This document shows, one piece after another, positions 16,375 to 26,008 of a stretch of DNA of 64,000 nucleotides (position 1 is the stretch's first letter; every line of letters starts with the position of its first letter). The stretch is from an uncultured Shewanella sp. (GTDB taxonomy: Bacteria; Pseudomonadota; Gammaproteobacteria; Enterobacterales; Shewanellaceae). Made by a program: the position numbers and the translations under genes. The DNA lies in assembly GCF_947501225.1 (NCBI RefSeq), contig NZ_CANMUW010000013.1, positions 62,001 to 126,000 of the forward strand, in the 5' to 3' direction. The notes under the pieces were generated by a model. It did not search any database. It was not told the DNA's origin and saw only the letters and a program-made list of their open reading frames with translations.

Positions 16375-17721
16375 TCAGTTCAACAATGGCTCGGACTTTG
16401 GCTTTTTAACGAACAGACAAGCCAGAATGGTCAAAGCCGTCGGCAACAACCAGGCCATGCCTTCGTTATGCAGCGGCATAAAATCAACCAGAGTAACGTT
16501 GATGCCCGCGGCCTTCAAACCGTCGATAGCACCGAACAGCAAGGCAACGCTCAACACGACACGGTGGGAGAACTCAGGCATAGCAAACTTCTCGGTCAGG
16601 AAGGTCACCGCAACTAAGGCGATAGCCACCGGGTAGATGGTGTAAAGCACCGGCACACTGATGCTGATCAGTTGTGACAGACCTACGTTGGCAACCGTTG
16701 CACATATCAGGCTGATGATGATGACAAACTTACGGTATGAGATGCCGGTAAACAACTCATTAAAAAACTCGGCGCAGGCGGTAACCAGACCAATAACCGT
16801 TGTCAGGCAGGCAAGCGTCACAACGGCAGCCAACAGTACCTGGCCTAAGCTGCCAAACTCATGGTTTACATAGTTGGTTAAGATCACACCACCATTATCT
16901 GCGCCTACGGCAATATCACCGGCCGTCGCGCCAAGATAGAAGAGTGAAATATAGACGAAGGCAAGCCCGGCGGCGGCAATTAAGGCGGCTCTGATCAGAT
17001 ACTTAGTCTGCTGCTTGCTGTCATTGATCCCTTTTCTGCGAAGAATATCGATGATCAACATACCGAAGATCAGAGACGCCAGGGTATCCATGGTGTTATA
17101 CCCTTCCAGGATCCCTTTGGTTAACGGGCTGGACTGGTAATCACCAACGGCCTGACCGACTTCGGCACCCGGCAACATGAAAACAGAGGCAGCCAGCCCC
17201 ACCAAAAGTATCAACATGATAGGGGTCAATACTTTTCCAACGCTATCGAGCAGCTTGCCCGGGTAAAGCGCGAGTAACATGGCGCCACCGAAGAAGATAA
17301 CTGAGTAGATGAGTTGAGATACGTTAAGGGCTAGCCCCGCAACCATAAAGGTCGCACTGCTATCTTCCAGAAAAGGTTTAAAGCCCATCTCATAGGCGAC
17401 AAGCCCGGCACGGGGAGCGGCAAAGGCAGGACCTATAACGATATAGATGGCCACGGCAAAAGCGGTTGCAGCGAATGCAGGCAAGAGTCCCATCACCTTA
17501 CCGTTGGCCTTAGCCACGGCTATCAGAGTGATCAGAGGCAAGGTCACCGCTGTAATTAAGAAACCAATCATGGCCAGCGTCATGTTTTCACCCGCCAGAA
17601 AGCCGGCCAGTGGTGGGAATATCAGGTTACCCGCTCCCAAAAAGAAGGCGAAGGTCATAAACCCTAACCCTAAGGTATCACCTATACTCATCTGTTTATT
17701 TTGCACTTTTTGCCCCATCAT
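16375..17721 (-). CDS. brnQ: Branched-chain amino acid transport system II carrier BrnQ
   Basis: A 448-aa inner membrane symporter with about 12 hydrophobic segments. It has the LIVCS family start region GLGFMTFAFFLGAGNLIFPP and normal family length. It carries leucine, isoleucine and valine into the cell with a cation. The frame begins with two Met codons (ATGATG). It is a separate unit upstream of xerD, with its own terminator between the two. Confidence 0.95.
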   Translation of the reverse strand: MMGQKVQNKQMSIGDTLGLGFMTFAFFLGAGNLIFPPLAGFLAGENMTLAMIGFLITAVTLPLITLIAVAKANGKVMGLLPAFAATAFAVAIYIVIGPAFAAPRAGLVAYEMGFKPFLEDSSATFMVAGLALNVSQLIYSVIFFGGAMLLALYPGKLLDSVGKVLTPIMLILLVGLAASVFMLPGAEVGQAVGDYQSSPLTKGILEGYNTMDTLASLIFGMLIIDILRRKGINDSKQQTKYLIRAALIAAAGLAFVYISLFYLGATAGDIAVGADNGGVILTNYVNHEFGSLGQVLLAAVVTLACLTTVIGLVTACAEFFNELFTGISYRKFVIIISLICATVANVGLSQLISISVPVLYTIYPVAIALVAVTFLTEKFAMPEFSHRVVLSVALLFGAIDGLKAAGINVTLVDFMPLHNEGMAWLLPTALTILACLFVKKPKSEPLLN

Positions 17722-18181
17722 CTTGTGTTTTTAACGATCTCAAATTATTACGCCCGTTTCAGGCACCACTAACATAGAGATATAAAAATAAAGTGTAAAG
17801 TTTGAATTACACAGGTCCGTGGTAAATTTGGCCGATACTTGGCGAGTTTATGAACAGAAGCGGGAAAAACTGACGCTAAAATTGCTTAAAAACTGGTTTA
17901 CCTACCCGAAACCGGGCGCCAAGCCCCATTCCGGAAGCATACTATTACCAAAACCAGCCAAACTTTACAAGGAAACAGCTCAAACCGGGAACAAACAACA
18001 CCACCCCTATAACAACTAAAAAACAAAGCGATAACACAGATCACTTAAAGCTAGCATTTATCAGGCCTCCAGTGAGTCAGACGACAGATTACAACGGCAC
18101 AAAGCGGCAGTTCATGACTCCTCATCGCTCCCGGGATAGAGTACAATTCCCGCCAATTTTACTAAGTAATAAATAAACCTG
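17722..18181. other. Gene-free gap between brnQ and trmN
   Basis: This 460-bp divergent region must hold the promoters of brnQ and trmN. A 66-codon frame at 17819-18019 has biased, proline- and lysine-rich sequence and no ribosome site, so it is not called. No repeat or strong hairpin was seen. Confidence 0.5.
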
Positions 18182-18916
18182 ATGCCATTTACCTTTAAAC
18201 AGTTTCATATCGACGACTTCGGCTGCGGCATGCCCGTCAGTACCGATGGCGTGATCCTGGGAGCCTGGGCTCCCCTGTCTGATGCACAAAACATTCTGGA
18301 TATCGGTGCCGGCAGCGGTTTACTCAGTCTGATGGCGACTCAGCGCAGCAAGGCCGAGGTGACTTCGGTAGAGCTTGACGATACCGCGGCGAACGCCTGC
18401 CAAAAGAACTTTGCCGCTTCCCCCTGGGCCTCCAGATTAACTTTGATGCACACGAGCGTGCAGGATTTCTGTAAACATCATCTGCAATCTGACTCCTCCC
18501 TGTTCGATCACATCATCTGCAATCCCCCCTACTTCAAGGGAGGAACTCAATCGAAAAACCGACTCAGGGCGCAGGCTCGTCATACAGACACACTTGATTT
18601 TGGCGCACTACTCGAATCGATCGCCACGCTACTCTCCCCCGAGGGGACGGCAAGCCTGATCCTCCCCAGCCAGAGTATGGGAGACTTTGAACTTGAACTG
18701 GCTGAGTCGCCCCTTGAGTTTACCCGGATAACGGACATTTCAGACTCGCAGCGTAAAGCCCCACATCGTCACCTGTTCACCCTGCGCCATAGAACGACAG
18801 ACACAGAAGAGCGGCGTGACAGGCCCAATACCGACCACTTTTATATCAAAGAGCTCGATGGCCGCTATACCGAGCAGATGAGGCAGCTGATCACGGGCTT
18901 CTATCTGAAATATTAG
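18182..18916 (+). CDS. trmN: tRNA1(Val) (adenine(37)-N6)-methyltransferase
   Basis: A class I SAM-dependent methyltransferase (244 aa) with motif I DIGAGSGLLSL (about 40-50) and the N6-adenine catalytic motif NPPY (114-117). E. coli TrmN6 (YfiC) modifies A37 of tRNA1(Val). The N-terminal pattern FKQFHIDDFGCGMPVSTDG and the neighbouring srmB, which is also adjacent in E. coli, support this over rRNA or DNA methylases. The ribosome site is weak. Confidence 0.92.
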   Translation: MPFTFKQFHIDDFGCGMPVSTDGVILGAWAPLSDAQNILDIGAGSGLLSLMATQRSKAEVTSVELDDTAANACQKNFAASPWASRLTLMHTSVQDFCKHHLQSDSSLFDHIICNPPYFKGGTQSKNRLRAQARHTDTLDFGALLESIATLLSPEGTASLILPSQSMGDFELELAESPLEFTRITDISDSQRKAPHRHLFTLRHRTTDTEERRDRPNTDHFYIKELDGRYTEQMRQLITGFYLKY

Positions 18917-19034
18917 AAACCGGCTCTCAGCCATGACCTCCAGGGATGAGCACACGGAGACCCGGCCTGCTCCCTCACGGCCCCTTTCCCTCGCTCTGAC
19001 TCAACAAAAGATTTAAGTTGGCGCAATTAACCTT

Positions 19035-19040
19035 TATAAT
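19035..19040 (+). promoter_or_regulatory. Candidate -10 element of srmB
   Basis: An exact TATAAT lies 31 nt upstream of the chosen srmB ATG. A weak -35-like tttaag sits 17 bp further up. Transcription would then begin near 19046, which rules out the in-frame GTG at 19041 as start. A small inverted repeat (gtgcggc / gccgcac) spans the 5' leader. Confidence 0.5.
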
Positions 19041-19070
19041 GTGCGGCTGTTATTTATTGAGACGCCGCAC

Positions 19071-20297
19071 ATGCTATTTGAAGATCTCCTGCTTGACCCT
19101 ATCCTGTTAGAGTCATTGAAAGCCATGGGCCATCACAAGCCTACCACCATTCAGCAACAAACGATCCCATTGGCCATGGATCAGCGGGACATTCTTGCGC
19201 GTGCACCGACTGGTACAGGTAAGACAGCCAGCTTCCTGTTGCCTGCGCTTCAGCACCTTATCGATTTTCCGAGACGCTTTTCGGGTCAGGCCCGTATCCT
19301 TATATTGACGCCGACACGGGAACTGGCAAGTCAGATACACAGATATGCCTCTCATCTGGCTTCAGAGCTGGACTTCAATACCGCCATCATCACAGGTGGA
19401 GTGCCATATGGACCGCAGGAGGAAGCGCTGAAAGGCAACATAGATATCCTGGTAGCGACCCCGGGGCGACTGATGGAATATCTGGACAAAGGGAAGTTTA
19501 ATGCCGAAGAGGTTGAGGTTCTGGTTATCGATGAAGCCGACAGAATGTTGGATATGGGCTTCTCTGCCGTCGTCGAAACCATAGCTATCGAGTCTGTCGG
19601 CCGTAAACAGACTATGCTGTTCTCTGCCACTCTGGAAGGCAGTGATGTTGGCCGCTTCTCTCACCAACTGCTGACCGATCCGGTAAAAGTTGAAGCCGAG
19701 TCCCCTCGCAGTGAAAAGGCGAAGATCCATCAGTGGATCCATATCGCCGATGATAAAGAGCACAAATTCAAACTCCTGTGTAGCATTCTTCAACAGGAGG
19801 ATACCAAGCGAGCCATCGTCTTCGTTAAGACCCGCGAAGCGGTCGCCAGCCTGGAAGGCCAGCTGCAGAAAGCCGGCATTCCCTGTAGCTTTATGCGTGG
19901 CGACATGGAGCAGAAGCAGCGCTTCCAGGCGTTGGGACGCTTCATAAAGGGTGAGGTCAACGTGTTACTGGCGACCGATGTGGCCGCACGTGGTATCGAT
20001 GTCGATGACATCTCTCATGTGATCAACTTCGATATGCCCAGATCTGCCGATACCTACGTCCACCGTATCGGTCGTACCGGCCGCGCGGGCGCAAAGGGAA
20101 CGGCCATCTCTTTAGTCGAAGCCCACGACATTCGCGTCGTAGGCAAGATTGAGCGATACATGGGTCAACCGCTTAAACGTCGATATATCAAAGATCTCAG
20201 ACCTAAAAATAAAGAAGCTAAGCCACCGGGGAAAAACAAGGTAAAACCGGGTGACAAGAATTACAGTAAGAAAAACAAAAAGAAGAAGAAAAAGTAA
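19071..20297 (+). CDS. srmB: DEAD-box ATP-dependent RNA helicase SrmB
   Basis: An RNA helicase for early 50S ribosome assembly, 408 aa. Ordered helicase motifs are Q motif (KPTTIQQQTIP), I (APTGTGKTAS), Ia (PTRELAS), II (VIDEADRMLD), III (FSATL), IV to VI in the second RecA domain (VATDVAARGID-type block, HRIGRTGRAG). A basic tail ends in a run of lysines, as in SrmB. The start LFEDLLLDPILLESL aligns with E. coli SrmB, so the ATG at 19071 is used instead of an upstream GTG. It is adjacent to trmN, as in E. coli. Confidence 0.95.
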   Translation: MLFEDLLLDPILLESLKAMGHHKPTTIQQQTIPLAMDQRDILARAPTGTGKTASFLLPALQHLIDFPRRFSGQARILILTPTRELASQIHRYASHLASELDFNTAIITGGVPYGPQEEALKGNIDILVATPGRLMEYLDKGKFNAEEVEVLVIDEADRMLDMGFSAVVETIAIESVGRKQTMLFSATLEGSDVGRFSHQLLTDPVKVEAESPRSEKAKIHQWIHIADDKEHKFKLLCSILQQEDTKRAIVFVKTREAVASLEGQLQKAGIPCSFMRGDMEQKQRFQALGRFIKGEVNVLLATDVAARGIDVDDISHVINFDMPRSADTYVHRIGRTGRAGAKGTAISLVEAHDIRVVGKIERYMGQPLKRRYIKDLRPKNKEAKPPGKNKVKPGDKNYSKKNKKKKKK

Positions 20298-20340
20298 CGC
20301 TTATCTATAAGCACTTAGTGCCGAGTTAAATTCTTGTATA

Positions 20341-20368
20341 AGAGCCGCTATCTGCGGCTCTTTTTTTT
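20341..20368 (+). terminator. Rho-independent terminator of srmB
   Basis: A perfect 8-bp stem (agagccgc / gcggctct) with a 5-nt loop is followed by eight T. Confidence 0.94.
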
Positions 20369-20440
20369 GCCTTACAAACAATCAACCTGAGTCCGACTTA
20401 AGTAGAGACAACAGAAAAATTGCTCTCAAGCCTAATCATT

Positions 20441-20462
20441 CACGGCTAAAGCCGCTCCTACA
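20441..20462. repeat. REP-like palindromic sequence
   Basis: The palindrome cggct-aa-agccg followed by gctcctaca resembles the short REP-type elements (GTAGGAGCGGCTTTAGCCG on the other strand) seen in Pseudomonas and related genomes. Only one copy is seen here. The rest of the 20369-20684 gap holds the promoter of the RND operon and nothing else recognised. Confidence 0.5.
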
Positions 20463-20684
20463 TAGAGAACCTCAAGCACTTACAGTTCGTAACAACTCCC
20501 CCCCGTAAGCTCTGGAATTAAAAAAGATAGTGCTTTTAACGGGTTCCGGCTGATAATTTTCGACTGTTCTCCTCCTGGCCCGAGTAATTTGATACATTTT
20601 ATTTACAAAAACAGATGTATCCCTCCCCGCTACTCTGGTAATTTAGGAGCTAGAAAAATTTCAGCATGGAAAAGCGGGATAACA

Positions 20685-21902
20685 ATGATAAAAACAATAC
20701 TCAGGAGATCTTCTCCCCTCCTTATTCTTTTCGTCTTTATCGGAGGGGCGGCCCTCCTTATCAGTACCAAAGAAGCACCTGAGCAGAAAGAGGAGCAGGT
20801 TCCCCTGCCAATTATTGATGTGCTGAGTGTAAAGCAGCAAACTGTCTCGCTAAACCTGCCCTCCTATGGCGTCGTCACCCCAAAAAATAAGACTCAGCTG
20901 GTTACCGAGGTTCAGGGCAGGCTGTTAACCATCTCGCCTAACTTCGTCGCAGGTGGCGTGGTCAAAAAAGGCGAACAGCTTGCCGTTATCGAGCCATCAG
21001 ATTATGAAGCCGATCTGATGCAGGCCCAGGCGTCTCTGGCACAGGCAAAAGCGGCGCTGGAAGAGGAGATCGCCCGAGGCGAGGTCGCGAAGAAGGACTG
21101 GGCTGGTTACGACGGCGGGCTACCACCGGAGCTGGGCTTACGCTTACCTCAACTGAAAAAAGAGCAGGCAAATGTAAAGTTTGCCCAGGCGGCTCTGGCA
21201 CGCGCCCAGCGTAATCTCGAGAGAACTATCATTCGCGCTCCCTTCGAAGGCATTATCAAGTCCCGTAACGTCGATCTGGGCCAGTATGTCACCTTAGGCA
21301 CCAACTTAGGCGAACTCTACGATACCCGAATAGCTGAGATACGCCTCCCCTTAGCCAATAACGACCTGGCCTACCTTGAGTCGGTGGACAATCCGGATAC
21401 CCAGGTAACATTGAGTGCTTCCTTAGCGGGTAAGAGTGTGACCTGGACCGGCAACATCATACGCAGCGAAGGGGTTATCGATGCCGAAAATCGTATGGTT
21501 TATCTCGTGGCCGAAATAAAAGACCCCTACCTCAGGGAGGGGCGTATCGAGGGACAACTGCCACTGAAATATGGCACCTTCGTCACGGCCGTCATTAAGG
21601 GCCGCACCGTAGAGGGAATAGTCAAGCTTCCCCGACATATCGTTCGTAACGGCCAGGTGATTGTGGTATCTGAAGACAATGTTATCGAACTACGTGAAGT
21701 GAATGTCGTTCGTACCGATATCGACAGTGTCTATATCAAAGGCAGCCTGAATGATGGCGAACGGATCTCGCTCACTAAACTCAATAACATCACCGATGGC
21801 CAGTTAGTGAAGATCCTGGGGGAAGCCGATAACAGCGGCACAGATACTCTCGATGCCGATGCGCCTAAGGAACAGCATCTCGCCGTAGCAGGTGATCAAT
21901 AA
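20685..21902 (+). CDS. RND efflux membrane fusion protein
   Basis: The periplasmic adaptor of a tripartite RND exporter, 405 aa. It starts MIKTILRRSSPLLILF with one N-terminal membrane anchor (about 8-26). A lipoyl-like domain and an alpha hairpin rich in Ala, Gln and Lys (about 95-180) follow, then beta-barrel segments with RTIIRAPFEGIIKSRNVDLG. The reading frame extends 32 codons upstream, but the ATG at 20685 fits the family start. The stop overlaps the next ATG (TAATG), so the two genes are coupled. No outer-membrane channel gene is present, so TolC is presumably shared. Confidence 0.92.
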   Translation: MIKTILRRSSPLLILFVFIGGAALLISTKEAPEQKEEQVPLPIIDVLSVKQQTVSLNLPSYGVVTPKNKTQLVTEVQGRLLTISPNFVAGGVVKKGEQLAVIEPSDYEADLMQAQASLAQAKAALEEEIARGEVAKKDWAGYDGGLPPELGLRLPQLKKEQANVKFAQAALARAQRNLERTIIRAPFEGIIKSRNVDLGQYVTLGTNLGELYDTRIAEIRLPLANNDLAYLESVDNPDTQVTLSASLAGKSVTWTGNIIRSEGVIDAENRMVYLVAEIKDPYLREGRIEGQLPLKYGTFVTAVIKGRTVEGIVKLPRHIVRNGQVIVVSEDNVIELREVNVVRTDIDSVYIKGSLNDGERISLTKLNNITDGQLVKILGEADNSGTDTLDADAPKEQHLAVAGDQ

Positions 21903-24900
21903 TGGATACCAAAAAAGGAGTGATAGCCTGGTTTGCCCGTAACAGCGTGGCAGCAAACCTGTTGATGTGGGTCCTGATCATCGGCGGCTTATTCAGTGCG
22001 GTACTGATAAATAAAGAGGTCTTCCCCTCATTTGAGTTGAACTACCTGCGGATCTCCGTGGCTTACCCCGGCGCCGCCCCTCAAGAGATTGAAGAGGGGA
22101 TCAACATTAAAATTGAGGAGTCGATTCAAGATATAAACGGCATCAAGAAGGTGACCTCGGTTGCCAGTGAAGGGATGGGCTCGGTGACCATTGAGGTGGA
22201 GGATAGCTACGATCCTCAGGATATCCTCGATGAAGCAAAACTGAGAATCGATGCCATCTCCACCTTCCCGGATAATATCGAAAAGCCCAACATCTACCGG
22301 ATTAAACCTGAAAACAACGTCATCTGGGTCTCTGTTTATGGTGATATGGACCTGCATGAGATGAAAGAGCTGGCTAAGAGCATCAGAGAGGATATTACCG
22401 CCCTTCCCTCTGTCACCCGCGCCGAGGTCACAGGTGTCAGAGAGTATGAGATAGGCATTGAGCTGTCTGAAGATAAACTCAGGGAGTATGGGTTAAGTTT
22501 TGCGCAGGTGGCTCAGGCCGTACGCAACTCATCGATCGATCTTCCCGGAGGCTCAATTCGCGCCCAGGATGGCGATATATTACTTCGTACTAAGGGGCAG
22601 GCTTATACCGGCGATGACTTCTCGAACATAGTCGTTTCAACCCGTCCCGATGGCAGCCGTATCATGCTGCCTCAGGTCGCAACCATTAAGGACGGATTTG
22701 AGGAGCGGCTGGAGTACACCCGCTTTAACGGTTTACCCGCCGCCATCATAGAAGTCACCAGCGTCGATGACCAAAATGCTCTGGATATCTCCCAGGAGGT
22801 AAAAGCCTATATAGAGCAGAAACGTGAAACTCTGCCGGCTTCGGCCAAACTTGATACCTGGGGAGACCTGACCCACTATCTCAAGGGGCGTTTGAACATG
22901 ATGTTATCCAACATGTTCTATGGCGCCATGCTGGTCTTCATTATTCTCGCCCTGTTCCTTGAGATAAGACTCGCCTTCTGGGTCATGATGGGGCTCCCTG
23001 TCTGCTTCCTGGGAGCCATGTTGCTGATGCCGATGGAGCCCTTCTCGCTCTCTATCAACATGCTGACACTGTTTGCCTTTATTCTGGTACTGGGTATTGT
23101 GGTCGATGACGCCATCGTTATCGGAGAGAGTGCCTATACCGAGATTGAGCGGCATGGTCACTCACTCGACAATGTGGTCAAAGGTGCCAAGAAGGTAGCC
23201 ATGCCGGCAACCTTCGGGGTGTTAACCACGATTGCGGCCTTTATGCCAATGTTAATGGTCTCAGGACCACAGGGAATCATCTGGAAATCGATCGGCATGA
23301 TCGTTATCCTGTGCCTGCTCTTCTCACTGGTCGAGTCCAAGCTTATCCTGCCCGCTCACTTAGCCCATATGAAACCGTTGAAGCCAAGGTCTCAACTCGG
23401 GCGCTTCGGGCGTTTCAAGGCAAAATTAAACGATAAGGTGCAGTACTTTATCCATCATCAATATCGTGTGTTCCTCGAGCGCTGCATCAGGCAGAGATAT
23501 AACGTGGTCGCCACCTTTATCGGTGTACTCATCCTATCTATCGCCCTCGTCGTCAGTGGTAAGGTGCGCTGGGTCTTCTTCCCCGATATCCCCTCCGACT
23601 TTATTCAGGTACAGCTGGAGATGGATGAGGGCAGCTCCGAATCCAACACCCTCAAGGTGGTCAAGGAGATAGAGGAGGCCCTCTATACGATGAACAGCCG
23701 GATGGAGGCCGACAACGGTTACCCGGTTGTTAAACATAGCTTCATCAACATGAGCTCACGAACTTCGGCATTTATCTTTGCCGAGCTGACCAAAGGCGAA
23801 GATCGTGACGTGGATGGCGTCACCATTGCGACAGCCTGGCGTGAGCAGCTGCCGGAGCTTATTGCGGTCAAGAAGCTTAACATCAACGCCAGTACCAATG
23901 AGTCAGGTGGCGACATCTCCTTCAGGCTGACATCGAGCAATCTGGAGCAGCTGTCTCAGGCCTCAACCGAGCTCAAGCAGAAGCTTAAGAGTTACGAGGG
24001 AGTCTATGATATTGCCGATAACTTCTCATCGGGCAGCCATGAGATCCGCCTGCAGATAAAACCGGAAGCGGAAGCTCAGGGTCTGACACTGTCTGATCTG
24101 GCCAGCCAGGTTCGTTACGGTTTTTATGGCTTTGAGGCACAGAGGATCCTGCGCAATAAGGAGGAGGTGAAGGTGATGGTGCGCTACCCGCTGGAGCAGC
24201 GCCGCACCGTGGGTCACCTGGAAAACATGATGATCCGAACGCCATCGGGCATTTCGGTTCCCTTCTCAACCGTGGCTGAGATTGAGCTGGGTGATTCCTA
24301 CTCATCGATAACCCGGGTCGATGGCCGTCGGGCGATAACCATTACCGCCAACGCAGATAAGAATAAGGTCGAACCCTCAAAAATTGTCGCTGAGATTCAG
24401 AAGGAGTTCATGCCATATCTTGAGGGACAATATCCACAGATATCGACCTCTCTCGATGGGGGAAGCGCCGATGAGCAGAGCGCCCTGGTGAGTCTGATGC
24501 AGGGATTCTTCTTTGCACTCTTTACCATCTATGCCTTGATGGCGATTCCGCTCAAGTCATACAGCCAACCTCTGATCATCATGTCGGTGATCCCTTTCGG
24601 TATGATTGGCGCACTGTTTGGTCACTTCATTCTCGGGCTCTCGATGAGCATCCTGAGCCTGTGTGGCATCGTCGCACTCGCGGGTGTGGTGGTAAATGAC
24701 TCCCTGATCCTGGTCGACTTTGTCAACAAGGCACGTAGCCAGGGTCAATCTATCACCCAAGCCGCGATAGAGTCGGGCTGCTACCGATTCAGGGCTATCA
24801 TACTGACATCGTTGACGACCTTCGTCGGCCTGGTGCCTATCATTATGGAGAAGAGCCTGCAGGCCAAGATTGTGATCCCGATGGCCACCTCTCTCGCCTT

Positions 24901-25042
24901 CGGTATCCTGTTCTCTACGGTAGTGACCCTGGTTCTTGTGCCGCTGCTGTATATCATCCTGGATGATATCAGACGGGGTATTCGACGCTTCTACCTGTGG
25001 TGGTGGCAACCTAAGCCAGAACCGGATCGCAGTGAAGCCTGA
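21902..25042 (+). CDS. RND efflux transporter permease
   Basis: A 1046-aa inner membrane pump of the AcrB/MexB/CzcA superfamily driven by proton flux. It has 12 expected membrane segments in two sets, with large periplasmic loops after TM1 and TM7. Visible family features are the N-terminal LLMWVLIIGG helix, YPGAAPQEIEEGI, and the TM4 charged pair in LGIVVDDAIVIGESAYTE. The repeated second-half helix GVVVNDSLILVDF is also present. Substrate cannot be deduced. It is coupled with the adaptor upstream and ends at a strong terminator. Confidence 0.94.
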   Translation: MDTKKGVIAWFARNSVAANLLMWVLIIGGLFSAVLINKEVFPSFELNYLRISVAYPGAAPQEIEEGINIKIEESIQDINGIKKVTSVASEGMGSVTIEVEDSYDPQDILDEAKLRIDAISTFPDNIEKPNIYRIKPENNVIWVSVYGDMDLHEMKELAKSIREDITALPSVTRAEVTGVREYEIGIELSEDKLREYGLSFAQVAQAVRNSSIDLPGGSIRAQDGDILLRTKGQAYTGDDFSNIVVSTRPDGSRIMLPQVATIKDGFEERLEYTRFNGLPAAIIEVTSVDDQNALDISQEVKAYIEQKRETLPASAKLDTWGDLTHYLKGRLNMMLSNMFYGAMLVFIILALFLEIRLAFWVMMGLPVCFLGAMLLMPMEPFSLSINMLTLFAFILVLGIVVDDAIVIGESAYTEIERHGHSLDNVVKGAKKVAMPATFGVLTTIAAFMPMLMVSGPQGIIWKSIGMIVILCLLFSLVESKLILPAHLAHMKPLKPRSQLGRFGRFKAKLNDKVQYFIHHQYRVFLERCIRQRYNVVATFIGVLILSIALVVSGKVRWVFFPDIPSDFIQVQLEMDEGSSESNTLKVVKEIEEALYTMNSRMEADNGYPVVKHSFINMSSRTSAFIFAELTKGEDRDVDGVTIATAWREQLPELIAVKKLNINASTNESGGDISFRLTSSNLEQLSQASTELKQKLKSYEGVYDIADNFSSGSHEIRLQIKPEAEAQGLTLSDLASQVRYGFYGFEAQRILRNKEEVKVMVRYPLEQRRTVGHLENMMIRTPSGISVPFSTVAEIELGDSYSSITRVDGRRAITITANADKNKVEPSKIVAEIQKEFMPYLEGQYPQISTSLDGGSADEQSALVSLMQGFFFALFTIYALMAIPLKSYSQPLIIMSVIPFGMIGALFGHFILGLSMSILSLCGIVALAGVVVNDSLILVDFVNKARSQGQSITQAAIESGCYRFRAIILTSLTTFVGLVPIIMEKSLQAKIVIPMATSLAFGILFSTVVTLVLVPLLYIILDDIRRGIRRFYLWWWQPKPEPDRSEA

Positions 25043-25077
25043 GCACGGCATTTAAAGCTAATTTAATAGTCTGAGAT

Positions 25078-25104
25078 AAAAAGGGAGGCCTGGCCTCCCT
25101 TTTT
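25078..25104 (+). terminator. Rho-independent terminator of RND operon
   Basis: The self-complementary stem aaagggaggc / gcctcccttt with a 3-nt loop is flanked by A and T runs and could act in both directions. Confidence 0.93.
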
Positions 25105-25176
25105 CGATCTGACCAACAGTTTCCTAACGGGCATTAGGTTAGACTCGACCCTATTGTTTTATCTATATCTCCCTCT

Positions 25177-25854
25177 ATGACTCTCTCAAGCCAAACCGAC
25201 TCATCTAAGGTCGAGTTAACCAGCGAAGCTGTAACACATTCATCCTCCGAAGAGCTCAGTGCCACTCTGGTTTACGATATCCGTAACAGCCGTTATCTCA
25301 ATATCACAGGTCGCTGCACCTTAAGATGCCAGTTCTGCCCCAAGCATAATGGCAGCAAGCAGGTCCATGAGTATCAGTTAGATCTGATTCATCAGCCCAA
25401 AGCCGAAGAGATCATCCCTCTTCTGGGCGATGTAGAGCGTTTCGATGAATATGTATTCTGTGGTTATGGCGAGCCGACCCTCAACCTGGATACCCTGTTG
25501 ACTCTGGCCAAAGAGATAAAGCGCAGGGGAGGCTCTGTAAGGGTTAATACCGATGGGTTGGGAAACCTGTTTCACAGACGCAATATCCTGCCTGAGCTGG
25601 CAGAGTCGGTCGACGCACTCTCCATCTCCCTGAATGCAGACACAGAGCAGGCCTACCTCAACCACTGCCGGCCTAAACTAAAGAACTCATATCAGGCAGT
25701 TTGTGACTTTATTCGCCTCGCTCCGGACTATATCGAAACGGTTCAGGTGTCAGCCATCGACGGGCTTGAAGGTGTGGATATTGAAGCTTGCCGTAAATTT
25801 GTGCTGGAAAGCGGAGCCGAATTTAAACATAGGGTCCTGGGGATCGTCGGCTAA
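25177..25854 (+). CDS. Radical SAM protein, TatD-associated type
   Basis: A 225-aa radical SAM protein with the [4Fe-4S] motif CTLRCQFC (C47, C51, C54) followed by CGYGEPTL, matching the GEP motif of the superfamily. The pattern RYLNITGRCTLRC and VFCGYGEPTLNLD is that of the short radical SAM family usually encoded next to TatD DNases. No tatD is present here, so the gene is an orphan. The first 30 residues are Ser/Thr/Glu-rich and add to the usual start; the ribosome site before the ATG is weak. The substrate is unknown. Confidence 0.88.
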   Translation: MTLSSQTDSSKVELTSEAVTHSSSEELSATLVYDIRNSRYLNITGRCTLRCQFCPKHNGSKQVHEYQLDLIHQPKAEEIIPLLGDVERFDEYVFCGYGEPTLNLDTLLTLAKEIKRRGGSVRVNTDGLGNLFHRRNILPELAESVDALSISLNADTEQAYLNHCRPKLKNSYQAVCDFIRLAPDYIETVQVSAIDGLEGVDIEACRKFVLESGAEFKHRVLGIVG

Positions 25855-26008
25855 CGCTAAGCCTCAGCTGGCATGAAGCATACTGCTCATACAACCAAGA
25901 TAAATCACATTAATTATCACCAAGTTAGAAGGGTGTAACTGACGGTGTCCGAAATGTGGATTTATGCTAACATGAGCAGCAATTAAGTAAACAAGTATAA
26001 GACTCTGA

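Noticed and set aside
17819..18019. 66-codon frame between brnQ and trmN
   Set aside because: No ribosome site, low-complexity composition and no homology pattern.
22028..25051. Several antisense frames of 60-164 codons inside the RND permease
   Set aside because: Shadow frames of a highly conserved gene; none has start signals or family features.
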